Part shown: positions 48,208-57,236 of the stretch, piece by piece | How positions within the stretch are numbered: position 1 is the stretch's first letter | Layout: each line of letters starts with the position of its first letter | Assembly (NCBI GenBank): GCA_964627535.1 | Contig: CAZVJW010000019.1 | Coordinates: forward strand, 3,084-67,083 | Length of the DNA: 64,000 nt | Direction: 5' to 3' | Source of the DNA: UBA1447 sp964627535 | GTDB lineage: Bacteria; Bacillota; Clostridia; Oscillospirales; Acutalibacteraceae | Notes under the pieces: model-generated | What the model was told of the DNA's origin: nothing | The model's input: the letters and a program-made list of their open reading frames with translations, nothing else | Databases searched by the model: none | Made by a program: the position numbers and the translations under genes

Positions 48208-49050
48208 ATGCGTGAGATTAATGTAAAAACAATTGAAGATGTTATAAGAGATATGTGTATTGAATCAAACAGCCGGTTACCGGATGATTTAAAATGCTGT
48301 ATTGAATCCAGTAAGAAAAACGAGATTGAAAAACTGCCTCGAAGCATTATGACTAACCTGATTAACAATCTTAAAGCTGCAAAGGAGTTGAAAATCCCTG
48401 TTTGTCAAGATACCGGTTTGGTTGTCGTTTTTGCCGATGTCGGACAGGAAGTCCATTTTTCAGGCGGTAACTTTGAGACGGCAATTAACAAAGGGGTTAG
48501 CAGAGGATATATTGAAGGAAAATTGCGCTGCTCAATTGTTGCGGATCCTCTAAGACGTATAAATACCGGAGATAACACTCCCGCAGTTATTCATATAAGA
48601 ATTGTTGATGGAGACAGAGTTTGCTTAACCGTTGCGCCAAAGGGATTTGGCAGCGAAAATATGAGCAAGATTAAAATGTTTAATCCTTCAGCAAGTAAAG
48701 AAGATATAATAGAATTTGTCTTGCATACAACACGAACAGCAGGCAGCAACCCATGTCCTCCGATAGTGCTCGGTATAGGAATTGGAGGCGATTTTGAACA
48801 TTGTGCGCTTCTGGCCAAAAAAGCGCTATGCCGGCCTGTTTCATATAAAAATGAGGATAGGTTCTACAATGAAATGGAGAGAGAGATACTCGAACGTATA
48901 AATCTTCTTAATATTGGCCCGCAGGGCTTTGGAGGCAAAACAACTGCCCTTTCCGTTGCAATTGAGGCGGCACCTACACATATTGCCGGATTGCCTGTTG
49001 CAGTAAATGTTGGCTGCCATGTAACAAGGCATGTTTCTGTATTAATATAA
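48208..49050 (+). CDS. Class I fumarate hydratase, alpha subunit
   Basis: This is a 280-residue N-terminal half of the [4Fe-4S] fumarase/tartrate dehydratase family. Cluster cysteines are in PVCQDTGLVV, GSNPCPPIVLG and NVGCHVTRH. GFGGKTTALSVAIE is the family block near the end. The family needs a beta subunit, usually the next gene, but the next gene here is hpf. Either the beta subunit is encoded elsewhere or the gene is being lost. The ATG at 48208 is the family start, though its ribosome site is weak; an in-frame ATG at 48169 overlaps the preceding gene. Confidence 0.9.
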   Translation: MREINVKTIEDVIRDMCIESNSRLPDDLKCCIESSKKNEIEKLPRSIMTNLINNLKAAKELKIPVCQDTGLVVVFADVGQEVHFSGGNFETAINKGVSRGYIEGKLRCSIVADPLRRINTGDNTPAVIHIRIVDGDRVCLTVAPKGFGSENMSKIKMFNPSASKEDIIEFVLHTTRTAGSNPCPPIVLGIGIGGDFEHCALLAKKALCRPVSYKNEDRFYNEMEREILERINLLNIGPQGFGGKTTALSVAIEAAPTHIAGLPVAVNVGCHVTRHVSVLI

Positions 49051-49143
49051 AATATTTTCTTTATCATATTTACAAACTTTTAAATAAATGTAAATAAAAT
49101 TAGAAACATAGCATACGGGCTTCCAATATTTGTACGTATATGC

Positions 49144-49149
49144 TATAAT
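49144..49149 (+). promoter_or_regulatory. Extended -10 element before hpf
   Basis: TATAAT preceded by TGC, about 64 bases before the hpf start. The -35 region (TTCCAA) is poor, so the extended -10 may carry the promoter. Confidence 0.4.
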
Positions 49150-49212
49150 ATAACTGTAATTCCAATTAGTGAAACCGCTTTTGGGATTCAATATATATAA
49201 GGGGATGACATT

Positions 49213-49740
49213 GTGAAAATCACCATTATCGGACGTAAATGCTCACCCAGAGAATCATTTAAAGAGAGGGTCGAAAGAAAACTATCAAAAATTGAACGTC
49301 TGTTCGGAGAAAATGCCGAAGTGAAAGTTACAGCTACTGTTGAAAAGACAACTCAAATTGTCGAGATCACCGTTTATAAAAATGGAATGATTTTCAGGTC
49401 AGAAGAAAATGCGGAAAACTTGGATGATGCATTTGATGCTTGTCTTGAATCATTGATACGGCAAATTCGCAAGAATAAAACCAAGTTGGAAAAGAAACTT
49501 CACACAAGCGCTTTCAGCGAAATGATCGGTTTGGAATCAGTGGCTGAAGAAATTGATTTTGATATAGTGCGCACGAAAACGGTTTCGCTCAAACCACAGG
49601 ATGTTGATGAGGCAATTCTTCAAATGAATATGGTTGGTCATCAGTTTTATATGTTTTTAAACTCAGCTACTGAAAAAGTCAATGTTGTCTATGTGCGTAA
49701 GGATGGCGGGTACGGCGTACTTGAACCTGATATTGAATAG
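49213..49740 (+). CDS. hpf: Ribosome hibernation promoting factor, long form
   Basis: This is a 175-residue protein. The N-terminal S30AE domain (about 1-95; KITIIGRKCSPRESFKERV, LIRQIRKNKTKLEK) and the C-terminal dimerisation tail (about 120-175; MNMVGHQFYMFLNS, VYVRKDGGYGVLEP) are both present. This form pairs 70S ribosomes into 100S dimers in stationary phase. The GTG start has GGGG upstream. The gene ends in a perfect 15-bp hairpin. Confidence 0.95.
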   Translation: MKITIIGRKCSPRESFKERVERKLSKIERLFGENAEVKVTATVEKTTQIVEITVYKNGMIFRSEENAENLDDAFDACLESLIRQIRKNKTKLEKKLHTSAFSEMIGLESVAEEIDFDIVRTKTVSLKPQDVDEAILQMNMVGHQFYMFLNSATEKVNVVYVRKDGGYGVLEPDIE

Positions 49741-49745
49741 TTTGC

Positions 49746-49782
49746 TTACCGGGGGCAGACTGTATTTGTCTGCCCCCGGTAA
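49746..49782 (+). terminator. Hairpin after hpf
   Basis: TTACCGGGGGCAGAC and GTCTGCCCCCGGTAA form a perfect stem with a seven-base loop and no U tract. Confidence 0.7.
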
Positions 49783-49805
49783 GATAAAGAAAGGTCATTC
49801 AATAA

Positions 49806-50921
49806 ATGAAAATTAACCTTGTTGTTCCCTGTCTGCTCGGACTCGAGGCTTTGATTGCCAATGAACTTCGTGAGTTTGGAGCCGAAAATGTTATTGCTGA
49901 AAACGGCAGAGTTCTATTTAGCGGAGATGAATATATACTTGCAAGAGCAAACATAAACTCCCGCTACTCAGAAAGGGTTCAAGTGTTGATTGGCAGTTTC
50001 AATGCATTTAGCTTTGATGAATTATTTGAGGGAACGAAAGCGCTGCCATGGGAAAACTGGATTGGACAGAGGGATTCATTCCCGGTTAAGGGTTATTCAA
50101 TAAATTCGGAGCTGTTTAGTGTTAGCGATTGTCAATCTATCATAAAAAAAGCTGTTGTTGAACGGTTAAAGCAAAAATACATGCAGGAATGGTTTGACGA
50201 AACAGGACCAACATATCAAATTCAATTTTCTGTGTTTAAAAATAAAGTCAGTCTTCTTCTTGATACATCCGGAGTTGGTTTACACAAAAGAGGATATAGG
50301 ATTGATGCAAACACAGCTCCAATTAAAGAAACACTTGCTGCCGCTCTTTGTTGTATTTCAAAACTTAGGCCATATAACAAGCTTTATGACCCTATGTGCG
50401 GGTCGGGAACAATACTGATTGAGGGAGTTATGCTCGCTAAAAATATTGCCCCGGGTTTGAATCGCAATTTTTCCGCCGAGAGGTGGGATGCAATTGATGA
50501 AAATGTGTGGGCTGTTGAACGGGAGCGTGCGAAATCTTTGGTGCGCAATATTGATGATTTTTATGCTTATGGCTCGGATATTGACGAAAAATCGATTGAA
50601 CTTGCGGAAATAAATGCTAAACGCGCAGGTGTTTCAGATAAAATAAGCTTTAGTGTCTCGGCGTTGAGCGATTTTAAAGCAAAAACTGATAAAGGAACTC
50701 TAATTTGCAATCCTCCTTACGGGGAAAGAATGCTTGATGCCGGGCAATCAGAAATGATTTATCAAGAGATGGGTAATTTATTTGCTCAAAAAAAGGGCTG
50801 GTCATATAGCATTATAAGTCCATCGGAAACTTTTGAGGATTCATTCGGGAGAAAAGCCGATAAAAGGCGTAAGCTTTATAACGGGATGATTAAATGCCAG
50901 GTATTTATGTATTTTAAATAG
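49806..50921 (+). CDS. THUMP-domain RNA methyltransferase (RlmL/YpsC-like)
   Basis: This is a 371-residue SAM-dependent methyltransferase for RNA. The N-terminal THUMP domain (about 40-155) precedes the catalytic domain, which has YDPMCGSGTILIEGVMLA, YGSDIDEKSIELAEINA and the base-flipping motif CNPPYGERM. It probably methylates N2 of guanine in 23S rRNA (YpsC-like). It starts a two-gene unit with the lipid kinase. Confidence 0.92.
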   Translation: MKINLVVPCLLGLEALIANELREFGAENVIAENGRVLFSGDEYILARANINSRYSERVQVLIGSFNAFSFDELFEGTKALPWENWIGQRDSFPVKGYSINSELFSVSDCQSIIKKAVVERLKQKYMQEWFDETGPTYQIQFSVFKNKVSLLLDTSGVGLHKRGYRIDANTAPIKETLAAALCCISKLRPYNKLYDPMCGSGTILIEGVMLAKNIAPGLNRNFSAERWDAIDENVWAVERERAKSLVRNIDDFYAYGSDIDEKSIELAEINAKRAGVSDKISFSVSALSDFKAKTDKGTLICNPPYGERMLDAGQSEMIYQEMGNLFAQKKGWSYSIISPSETFEDSFGRKADKRRKLYNGMIKCQVFMYFK

Positions 50922-50932
50922 GAGGTTAAGGA

Positions 50933-51877
50933 ATGAAGCATGTTTTTATTATTAATCCTGCTGCGGGCAAAGGAAAACCGGCTTGCGAACTGAAGCCAAA
51001 AATCGAAAAGTATTGCGGAGATAAATCTTTAGACTTTTTGATCCACGTTACGTCTTCTGCTTATGAAGCGATTGATTTCGTGCGTGACATTGCGAAAACC
51101 GGCGAGCATATTCGATTTTACGCCTGCGGCGGCGATGGAACTCTTTATGAGGTGGTTAACGGCGCGTTTGGTTTCCCAAATGTAGAAGTAGCTGTTATTC
51201 CTCTCGGATCCGGCAACGACTTCATCCGGCTTTTTGGTACAAAAGAACAGTTTTTGGATATTGACGCCCAGGTAAAAGGTACTGCAACTGATCTTGACAT
51301 CATAAAGTGCGGCGATATAGTTGCGATTAACCAGTGTTCAATGGGTTTTGACGCTGAAATAAATGCGAAACAGTCAAGCTTTAAAAAGCTGCCCTTTATG
51401 AAGGGCGAAAGTGCTTATGTCGCCTCAATGCTTTACTGCTTTATGAAAAAATTAAACAATATATTTACAATAACAATTGACGACGGCGAACCATTTACTC
51501 AAAACACGCTATTTTGTGTCGCCGGTAATTCGCGTTGGTATGGCGGAGGGTTTAAAGCTGCTCCTCTTGCAATACCGGATGACGGTTTACTTGATTTTAT
51601 TATAGTAAATAAGAATATGAGCCGTATAAAGTTGTTAGGTTTGGTTAACAAATATAAAGCGGGGCAGCACTTGGATTGGGATATCACAAAGTTCGTTCGC
51701 GGCAAAAAAATCAGCATACACAGCGATGAAATCGCAGCGATAAATTGTGACGGCGAAAAGAGTTTTGGTAATGAATGTATATTCGAAATTGTTGAAAAGG
51801 GAATTAAATTTGTGATTCCCGCAAACTCATCCTATTTTGAGGATAAAGCAGCGGAGAAATTAAATACAAAACCTTAA
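50933..51877 (+). CDS. Diacylglycerol/lipid kinase family protein
   Basis: This is a 314-residue kinase of the DagK/YegS/BmrU family. It has IINPAAGKGKPACEL, the ATP-binding ACGGDGTLYEVVNG, and PLGSGNDFIRLFG. The C-terminal beta-sandwich contains GNSRWYGGGFKAAPLA. It phosphorylates diacylglycerol or a related lipid at the membrane surface. It follows the methyltransferase by 11 bases with GGAGG, so the two are co-transcribed. Confidence 0.92.
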   Translation: MKHVFIINPAAGKGKPACELKPKIEKYCGDKSLDFLIHVTSSAYEAIDFVRDIAKTGEHIRFYACGGDGTLYEVVNGAFGFPNVEVAVIPLGSGNDFIRLFGTKEQFLDIDAQVKGTATDLDIIKCGDIVAINQCSMGFDAEINAKQSSFKKLPFMKGESAYVASMLYCFMKKLNNIFTITIDDGEPFTQNTLFCVAGNSRWYGGGFKAAPLAIPDDGLLDFIIVNKNMSRIKLLGLVNKYKAGQHLDWDITKFVRGKKISIHSDEIAAINCDGEKSFGNECIFEIVEKGIKFVIPANSSYFEDKAAEKLNTKP

Positions 51878-51890
51878 TTGATTATCTTTG

Positions 51891-52553
51891 TTACCTTAGT
51901 TTATATTCATTTTTACGCAGAGCTTGCATGAGCTCTGCGTTTGTAGTTATTCTCTCAGAAAAATATATACCGCCGGGATGCATTCCGAAGAAACAATGAA
52001 AATCTGAACCGGAAATTATTTTCAAAGAAAATTTACTAGCCCATGCCATTGCGATATCATTGCTGGAATTGTGGCTTGAGTTTCCGTTATATACTTCAAT
52101 TCCGTCAAGAAGATGATGATCAGTTATGCGCATTCCTTTTCTGAATGGGTGAGCCTGAAATACGAGCAGTCCGTTTTTTTCTGCAAGTTCCTTGAAATTT
52201 TTCAAACCCATTTCAATTATACCATCATTATTATATAAGAAATCTTCATTAAGTCCATAAACAAGATAATCATTTGATTCGTTTGAAAAACAAATCTCCA
52301 TACCGAGCATCACCGAAAAATCTTTACCAGAACAATCTTTTGCTAACCGGTACCCTTGTAAGAAGTAATCTACCTTTTCTTTCCATGTTAAATGGGGAAT
52401 ATTTTTAAATGTATGCTTACACATATGGTTCGTGATAACAATTCCGTTATACCTTTCGGCTATATATACTTCAACAACTTTATCGGCGGTAACAAACGCG
52501 CATGGACTTACTTCGGAAGTATGCGCGTGCATTTCAAGCAAAAAGTCAGCCAT
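51891..52553 (-). CDS. PHP-domain metal-dependent phosphoesterase-like protein
   Basis: This is a 220-residue PHP-fold protein. Its metal-binding histidines lie in LEMHAHTSEVS at the start, in VITNHMCKHTF, in FQAHPFRKGM, and in SGSDFHCFFGM near the end. Such proteins hydrolyse phosphoesters, for example histidinol phosphate or nucleotides. It is single and converges with the lipid kinase gene. AAAGGG precedes the start. Confidence 0.88.
   Translation of the reverse strand: MADFLLEMHAHTSEVSPCAFVTADKVVEVYIAERYNGIVITNHMCKHTFKNIPHLTWKEKVDYFLQGYRLAKDCSGKDFSVMLGMEICFSNESNDYLVYGLNEDFLYNNDGIIEMGLKNFKELAEKNGLLVFQAHPFRKGMRITDHHLLDGIEVYNGNSSHNSSNDIAMAWASKFSLKIISGSDFHCFFGMHPGGIYFSERITTNAELMQALRKNEYKLR
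51916..51941 (+). terminator. Possible terminator of the lipid kinase inside the PHP gene end
   Basis: ACGCAGAGCT-TGCATG-AGCTCTGCGT is a perfect 10-bp stem followed by TTGTAGTT. It lies within the last codons of the converging PHP gene, so it may serve the lipid kinase transcript, or may just reflect coding sequence. Confidence 0.45.
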
Positions 52554-52787
52554 TGTTTACCGTGCCCTTTCAAGAAAACTATTTAAAACACATTATTCAG
52601 ATCAGAATTCGTCAATCTGATTAATTTATACTATTACAAAGTATACTACCCGTGCTGTTTTTTAACAAGTCTTATAAAAACAATAGATAAAATCAGATAT
52701 ACAAATTAGTAAAAATTTACAATATGTTAATTTATTTGATCAATATATAATATAAAATATATCTATATAGATTATGGAGGAGAGTCT

Positions 52788-53666
52788 TTGCTTGGTTATA
52801 TAAAAGCTTATAAACCTGAACTCAAGATAAAGGATTATGAGATATATAAAGGTGTATACTGCTCTTTATGTAAAAGGTTGGGTAGAAGCTATTCTCCTTT
52901 TGCTCAATTGTTTTTAAGCTATGATTTTACCTTTCTCCTTCTTTTAAAAATGTCGGTTTCATCCGACTGCCCGTCCTTTAAAAACAGCCGCTGCCACTAC
53001 AACCCTCTTATTAGGTGCAAAACTTGTAATGGTAAAAATAAAGACTTGAATTTCTGCGCTGACACCGCTGTTATTATGTCCTATTATAAGGTTAAGGATA
53101 ATATAAATGACGGTGGAATTTTGAAAAGATTGATGATGTATTTGTTGTTCCCGTTTATTGCGCTTATTCACAAGAAGGCAAAGATCCGTTTACCGGAAGT
53201 AGAGAGAACGGTATCTCTTGCAATGAAAGAACAGAAAGCAGTTGAATCAAATAAGAACTGCGGAATTGATACAGCAGCTGACCCGACTGCAAAGGCATTG
53301 TCGGCAATCCTTACAATCGGCGAAAATGATGAGCAGAAAATCGCGGTGCTTAAGCGTTTGGGTTATTTAATCGGACGCTGGGTATACATCATTGATGCTG
53401 TTGATGATTTGGTAGATGATATAAAAAACAATAATTTCAACCCGCTTAAAGATTTGTATGTGGAATATGATAATAATATTATGTTTGGTGAATATTCACG
53501 GCAGGTTCTCAGTACAACAGCAGGGGAAGCTATCCTTGCCTTTGAACTTCTAGATATATATCGGTTCAAACCGGTTTTGGTGAATATTCTTTATGAAGGT
53601 CTTGCACATGTTACAGAAACAGTTTTAAATTCGGATGGGAGGTGTGGCCGTGAAAAATCCATATGA
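52788..53666 (+). CDS. DUF5685-family protein
   Basis: This 292-residue protein of unknown function matches the DUF5685 family: GYIKAYKPELKIKDYEIYKGVYCSLCK at the start, then RCHYNPLIRCKTC, and GRWVYIIDAVDDLVDDIKNNNFNPL. The paired cysteines could bind metal. The DAVDDLVDD segment is acidic and recalls isoprenoid-synthase aspartate clusters, but only loosely. The TTG start has GGAGGAGAG upstream. It is the first of three overlapping or close genes with a J-domain protein and a membrane protein. Confidence 0.8.
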   Translation: MLGYIKAYKPELKIKDYEIYKGVYCSLCKRLGRSYSPFAQLFLSYDFTFLLLLKMSVSSDCPSFKNSRCHYNPLIRCKTCNGKNKDLNFCADTAVIMSYYKVKDNINDGGILKRLMMYLLFPFIALIHKKAKIRLPEVERTVSLAMKEQKAVESNKNCGIDTAADPTAKALSAILTIGENDEQKIAVLKRLGYLIGRWVYIIDAVDDLVDDIKNNNFNPLKDLYVEYDNNIMFGEYSRQVLSTTAGEAILAFELLDIYRFKPVLVNILYEGLAHVTETVLNSDGRCGREKSI

Positions 53667-54270
53667 AGTACTTGGAATTCAGGAAAACGCAAATGATGAC
53701 CAGATTAAGCAAGCATATAAAGAGCTTGCGCGTAAGTATAATGAAGACAATTACAGCACCGGTCCACTTTCCGGAATAGCACAGAAAAAAATGCAGGAAA
53801 TAGACGACGCTTATGATTCAATAATAATGAACCGCGGAAGCAATTTCGGCTCAGATAATACCCAACATAAAGAAGAACAAAACTATCAATATAACCGACC
53901 GCCGCGCTCTGAGTATAACGATATAAGAACAACGATTCAAAACGGAAGAGTCGATGATGCTGAAACACTGCTGGATGGTATTCCACCGGGAATCAGAAAT
54001 GCCGAATGGTATTATTTAAAAGGCACTGTTCATAGCAGACGCGGCTGGCTGGAGGAAGCGATTAAAAATTATCAGACAGCATGTAATATGGACCCGAACA
54101 ACAGCGAATACAGTGCTGCGCTCAACAGTATCAATAAATCAAGAAGCGGTGGCTTCAGAACAGAAAATAGTAGTAACGGCGGATGCAGCGGATGCGATAT
54201 TTGTACGGGATTGCTTTGCACAGACTGCTGCTGTGAGTGCTTTGGCGACGACTTAATTCCCTGTTGTTGA
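53650..54270 (+). CDS. J-domain-like protein with TPR and cysteine-rich tail
   Basis: This is a 206-residue protein. The N-terminal J-like domain (about 1-60; MKNPYEVLGIQENANDDQIK) carries NED where the HPD motif should be (RKYNEDNYS), so it should not stimulate Hsp70. A TPR-like helical part (about 100-155; EWYYLKGTVHSRRGWLEEA) follows. The tail has ten cysteines in about 30 residues (CSGCDIC, CTDCCCEC, CC), a likely metal site or disulphide knot. GTG 53650 with GGGAGG is preferred to ATG 53635. It overlaps the DUF5685 gene by 17 bases. Confidence 0.78.
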   Translation: MKNPYEVLGIQENANDDQIKQAYKELARKYNEDNYSTGPLSGIAQKKMQEIDDAYDSIIMNRGSNFGSDNTQHKEEQNYQYNRPPRSEYNDIRTTIQNGRVDDAETLLDGIPPGIRNAEWYYLKGTVHSRRGWLEEAIKNYQTACNMDPNNSEYSAALNSINKSRSGGFRTENSSNGGCSGCDICTGLLCTDCCCECFGDDLIPCC

Positions 54271-54293
54271 AATTGACTTTGGGAGTGTTGAAA

Positions 54294-54830
54294 TTGAGGC
54301 AGAGTTCAAAAACTGCACTGGGCGGCATTATTGCCGCTCTTTCCATATCAATCATGTTTATGGTTTCGGTTGTACCGTTTTTAACTTATGCTTTACCTGC
54401 TGCTGCGGCTGTATTGCTTATTCCTATTATTATTGAGATTAACAAAAAATGGGCATTGGGAGTCTATTTATCTGTCAGTATTCTTGCCCTGCTAATTCTT
54501 CCGAATAAGGAAGTGGCTGTAATATATGCTGCATTTTTTGGATACTATCCTATCCTTAAGTCATTCTTGGAAAACAAACTAAAAAAAGTACCGGAATGGG
54601 TATTTAAACTTATAATTTTTGACGGAACAATAAGTGTTTCATATTTTTTGATGATGAAATTTATGGGTGTGACAATTGATGAACTGGACAGCTTTGGAGC
54701 TTTTGCGATACCGATTTTGCTTGGTCTGGGTACAATTTCATTTATTTTATATGATTATGCTTTAACCAAAATAGTTAGCTTATATATATTTAAATGGCAA
54801 CATCGATTCAGGAAAATATTCAAGCGATAG
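54294..54830 (+). CDS. Hypothetical membrane protein after the J-domain gene
   Basis: This is a 178-residue integral membrane protein of unknown function. Four or five hydrophobic segments are seen (ALGGIIAALSISIMFMV, LTYALPAAAAVLLIPIII, GVYLSVSILALLIL and later ones), and the C-terminus is basic (KWQHRFRKIFKR). The GGIIAAL opening recalls small ECF-type or energy-coupled membrane components, but the match is weak. The TTG at 54294 is preferred to the ATG at 54237 because GGGAG lies eight bases before it. It is in one transcription unit with DUF5685 and the J-domain protein. Confidence 0.65.
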   Translation: MRQSSKTALGGIIAALSISIMFMVSVVPFLTYALPAAAAVLLIPIIIEINKKWALGVYLSVSILALLILPNKEVAVIYAAFFGYYPILKSFLENKLKKVPEWVFKLIIFDGTISVSYFLMMKFMGVTIDELDSFGAFAIPILLGLGTISFILYDYALTKIVSLYIFKWQHRFRKIFKR

Positions 54831-54915
54831 ATTTATATATTTAGAAAAACGTGATTTATTCGTTATTTACTTAAAAATTCCACTTAGAAATTTAAGAGAA
54901 CTGAGCTTTATTATC

Positions 54916-54944
54916 TTGCCTTTTTGGTGCTGTCTTTGTATAAT
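54916..54944 (+). promoter_or_regulatory. Promoter of the GH109-kinase-GH4 operon
   Basis: TTGCCT (54916-54921) and TATAAT (54939-54944), 17 bases apart, 48 bases before the ATG at 54992. Confidence 0.7.
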
Positions 54945-54991
54945 ATTTGTTAGTAAGCGTTGTTAAAGAACATAATATTTGGAGGAAAATA

Positions 54992-56230
54992 ATGAGCGGT
55001 AAGCAAACAAATTTCGGTGTGATTGGTATAAGCGGACGGGGGAGCGGGATGCTCGCTGAATTACTTTCTGTTGAAGGGGTAAAGGTAACCGCAGTATGCG
55101 ATAAATATGAAGATAGAGCACAAAACGGCATTAAAATAGTACAGGAAAAAGCCGGAAATACGCCGGATATGTACCTTGATTATAAGGAGCTTCTCGCGAG
55201 AAAGGATATTTCTGCAATTCTATGTTGTACAACATGGATTACCCACAGTAGAATTGCCATCGACTCTATGCGTGCGGGTAAACATGTCGCTTTTGAAGTT
55301 GGCGGTGCCGCCTCAACAGAGGAGTGTTGGCAGATGGTTCGCGCTTCCGAGGAAACCGGTAAGTTCTGCATGATTCTTGAAAACTGCTGCTATGACAGAA
55401 ATGAGTTGGCGTTGTTCAATATGAAGAGACTGGGGCTTTTTGGTGAAATTATTCATGTTCAGGGCGGATATCAACATGATCTTCGCGACGAGATAACTTA
55501 TGGCAGAGAGAATCGTCATGGCAGGCTATATAATTTTATGAACCGCAACGGGGATTTATATCCGACACACCAGCTTGGTCCGCTTTCGAAACTTTTAGAC
55601 ATCAACAGAGGCAACCGCTTTTTAACGCTTACCTCAATGGCAAGCAAAACTCGTGGATTGCATGAAGGCATATTGGATTATTTACCAAAAGGTTATGATC
55701 TTACCGATTATAATTTCGAGCAGGGCGATATAGTTACAACAATGATAAAATGTGCCCATGGAGAAACAATATTACTTATTCATGACTGCACGTTGCCAAG
55801 GCCATATTCACGAAATTGCAGGATTCAAGGAACGCAAGGTATTTGGATGGAAGATAAGGAACAGATATATCTTCAGGAAAGCAGCCCAAATCACGATTGG
55901 GAGCCTTTTGAACCATATAGAAATAAATATGAGCATCCGCTATGGAGACAATACGCAAAGGACGGTATACATGCCGGAGGGCATGGCGGAATGGATTATT
56001 TGGTCTTGTCGGCATTTGCCGAGAGCGCAATAAATGATGTTAAGTCACCAATAGATGTTTATGATACGGCGGCATGGATGGCAATAACATGCCTTTCGGA
56101 ACAATCAATCGCAATGGGCAGTATGCCGGTCCCGATTCCTGACTTCACAAACGGAATGTGGATTGACAGAGAACCTTACCGCAGGGGAAAATATTGCCTC
56201 GAAGAGGTCTGCAACGATTACTTTGAATAA
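54992..56230 (+). CDS. GH109-like Gfo/Idh/MocA protein
   Basis: This is a 412-residue NAD-binding protein of the GH109 branch. That branch cleaves alpha-N-acetylgalactosamine by a redox-assisted mechanism. The Rossmann part begins GVIGISGRGSGML. Long stretches match that branch: ILENCCYDRNEL, GEIIHVQGGYQHDLR, NGDLYPTHQLGPL, QGDIVTTMIKC, and HAGGHGGMDYLVLSA. The ATG at 54992 has GGAGG; an earlier frame start at 54947 is rejected. There is no signal peptide, unlike many secreted GH109 enzymes, so it may act on sugars already imported. It heads an operon with a sugar kinase and GH4. Confidence 0.85.
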   Translation: MSGKQTNFGVIGISGRGSGMLAELLSVEGVKVTAVCDKYEDRAQNGIKIVQEKAGNTPDMYLDYKELLARKDISAILCCTTWITHSRIAIDSMRAGKHVAFEVGGAASTEECWQMVRASEETGKFCMILENCCYDRNELALFNMKRLGLFGEIIHVQGGYQHDLRDEITYGRENRHGRLYNFMNRNGDLYPTHQLGPLSKLLDINRGNRFLTLTSMASKTRGLHEGILDYLPKGYDLTDYNFEQGDIVTTMIKCAHGETILLIHDCTLPRPYSRNCRIQGTQGIWMEDKEQIYLQESSPNHDWEPFEPYRNKYEHPLWRQYAKDGIHAGGHGGMDYLVLSAFAESAINDVKSPIDVYDTAAWMAITCLSEQSIAMGSMPVPIPDFTNGMWIDREPYRRGKYCLEEVCNDYFE

Positions 56231-56250
56231 ATGATTTTGGAGGAGAACTG

Positions 56251-57189
56251 GTGAATTACTATATAGGCGTTGATGGCGGTGGAACAAAAACAGAATATGC
56301 TCTTTTTGATGATAACAAAAAAATGGTCGCTACAATAAAGACTGCCGGGAGTAATCATGAAAACTATGAAAGAGCTTTTGACGAAGCATCCGAGATTATT
56401 TGGGAAGGCCTGAACAGTCTTGTATCCAAGGCCGGGATAACGCTCAAAGATGTTAAATTTGCACTTATGGGGCTTGCCGGAATTGATCATCCGTTTCAAT
56501 ATGAAATCATGTGCTGCAAATTAAAAGCGTTCGGATTGGAAAATTTTGAGATTTTTAACGATGGTTTTATTGTCGTAAAGGCCGGTTCCATAACCGGTGC
56601 CGCCATCGGCTATAATTGCGGTACGGGCACATGCTGCAATGCTATTGACTCAACAGGGAAAATGTTGCAGCTTGCAGGGCTCGGAGATTTTTCCGGCGAT
56701 ATCGGTAATGGGCACTGGATAGCGATAAACTCATTTAAGCTTATTTATGATGAAGTATATCTTGGTCTTGAGAAAACGGCAATGACAAAAATGTTTTATG
56801 AAGAGTTTAATATTGAAAGCAGGGAACAGTTTATTGGGACTCTTGCCAAGCTTGAAAGCGATGACGCTGAAAATTATATAAGAAGCCTGATCGACATGTT
56901 TTTTGAGGCTGTCAATGCGGGCGATAAGCCGGTTCTTGGATATGTTGAAAAAATGGCATCCAGAGGTGCGGAACTTATTACCGCGCATGCAAACCAACTA
57001 AATTTCACCGGAGACTATATCGAAGTAGTTCTTTCAGGCTCAATTCATACGAAACTGCCGTCTGATTTTTATATTGATATGTTAAAGAGTAAGGTGGGTG
57101 AGAAAAGCAACCGTGAATACAAATTTATCAAGCTTAACCAACCTCCTGTTATCGGTTGTATTAATTGGATATTTCAAAATTACAGATAG
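56251..57189 (+). CDS. BadF/BcrA-type sugar kinase
   Basis: This is a 312-residue ASKHA-fold ATPase of the N-acetylglucosamine-kinase-like group. It opens YYIGVDGGGTKTEYALFD (phosphate 1 loop), has FALMGLAGIDHP and IFNDGFIVV, and then YNCGTGTCCNAID and GLGDFSGDIGNGHWIA. The GTG start follows GGAGG. Context with GH109 and GH4 suggests that it phosphorylates an amino sugar or disaccharide. BadF-type reductase activators share the fold but keep a cluster site that is not evident here. Confidence 0.88.
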   Translation: MNYYIGVDGGGTKTEYALFDDNKKMVATIKTAGSNHENYERAFDEASEIIWEGLNSLVSKAGITLKDVKFALMGLAGIDHPFQYEIMCCKLKAFGLENFEIFNDGFIVVKAGSITGAAIGYNCGTGTCCNAIDSTGKMLQLAGLGDFSGDIGNGHWIAINSFKLIYDEVYLGLEKTAMTKMFYEEFNIESREQFIGTLAKLESDDAENYIRSLIDMFFEAVNAGDKPVLGYVEKMASRGAELITAHANQLNFTGDYIEVVLSGSIHTKLPSDFYIDMLKSKVGEKSNREYKFIKLNQPPVIGCINWIFQNYR

Positions 57190-57236
57190 CAAATAATATT
57201 TGCAAAATTCAAATAAAATAACTGGAGATGTTTATA

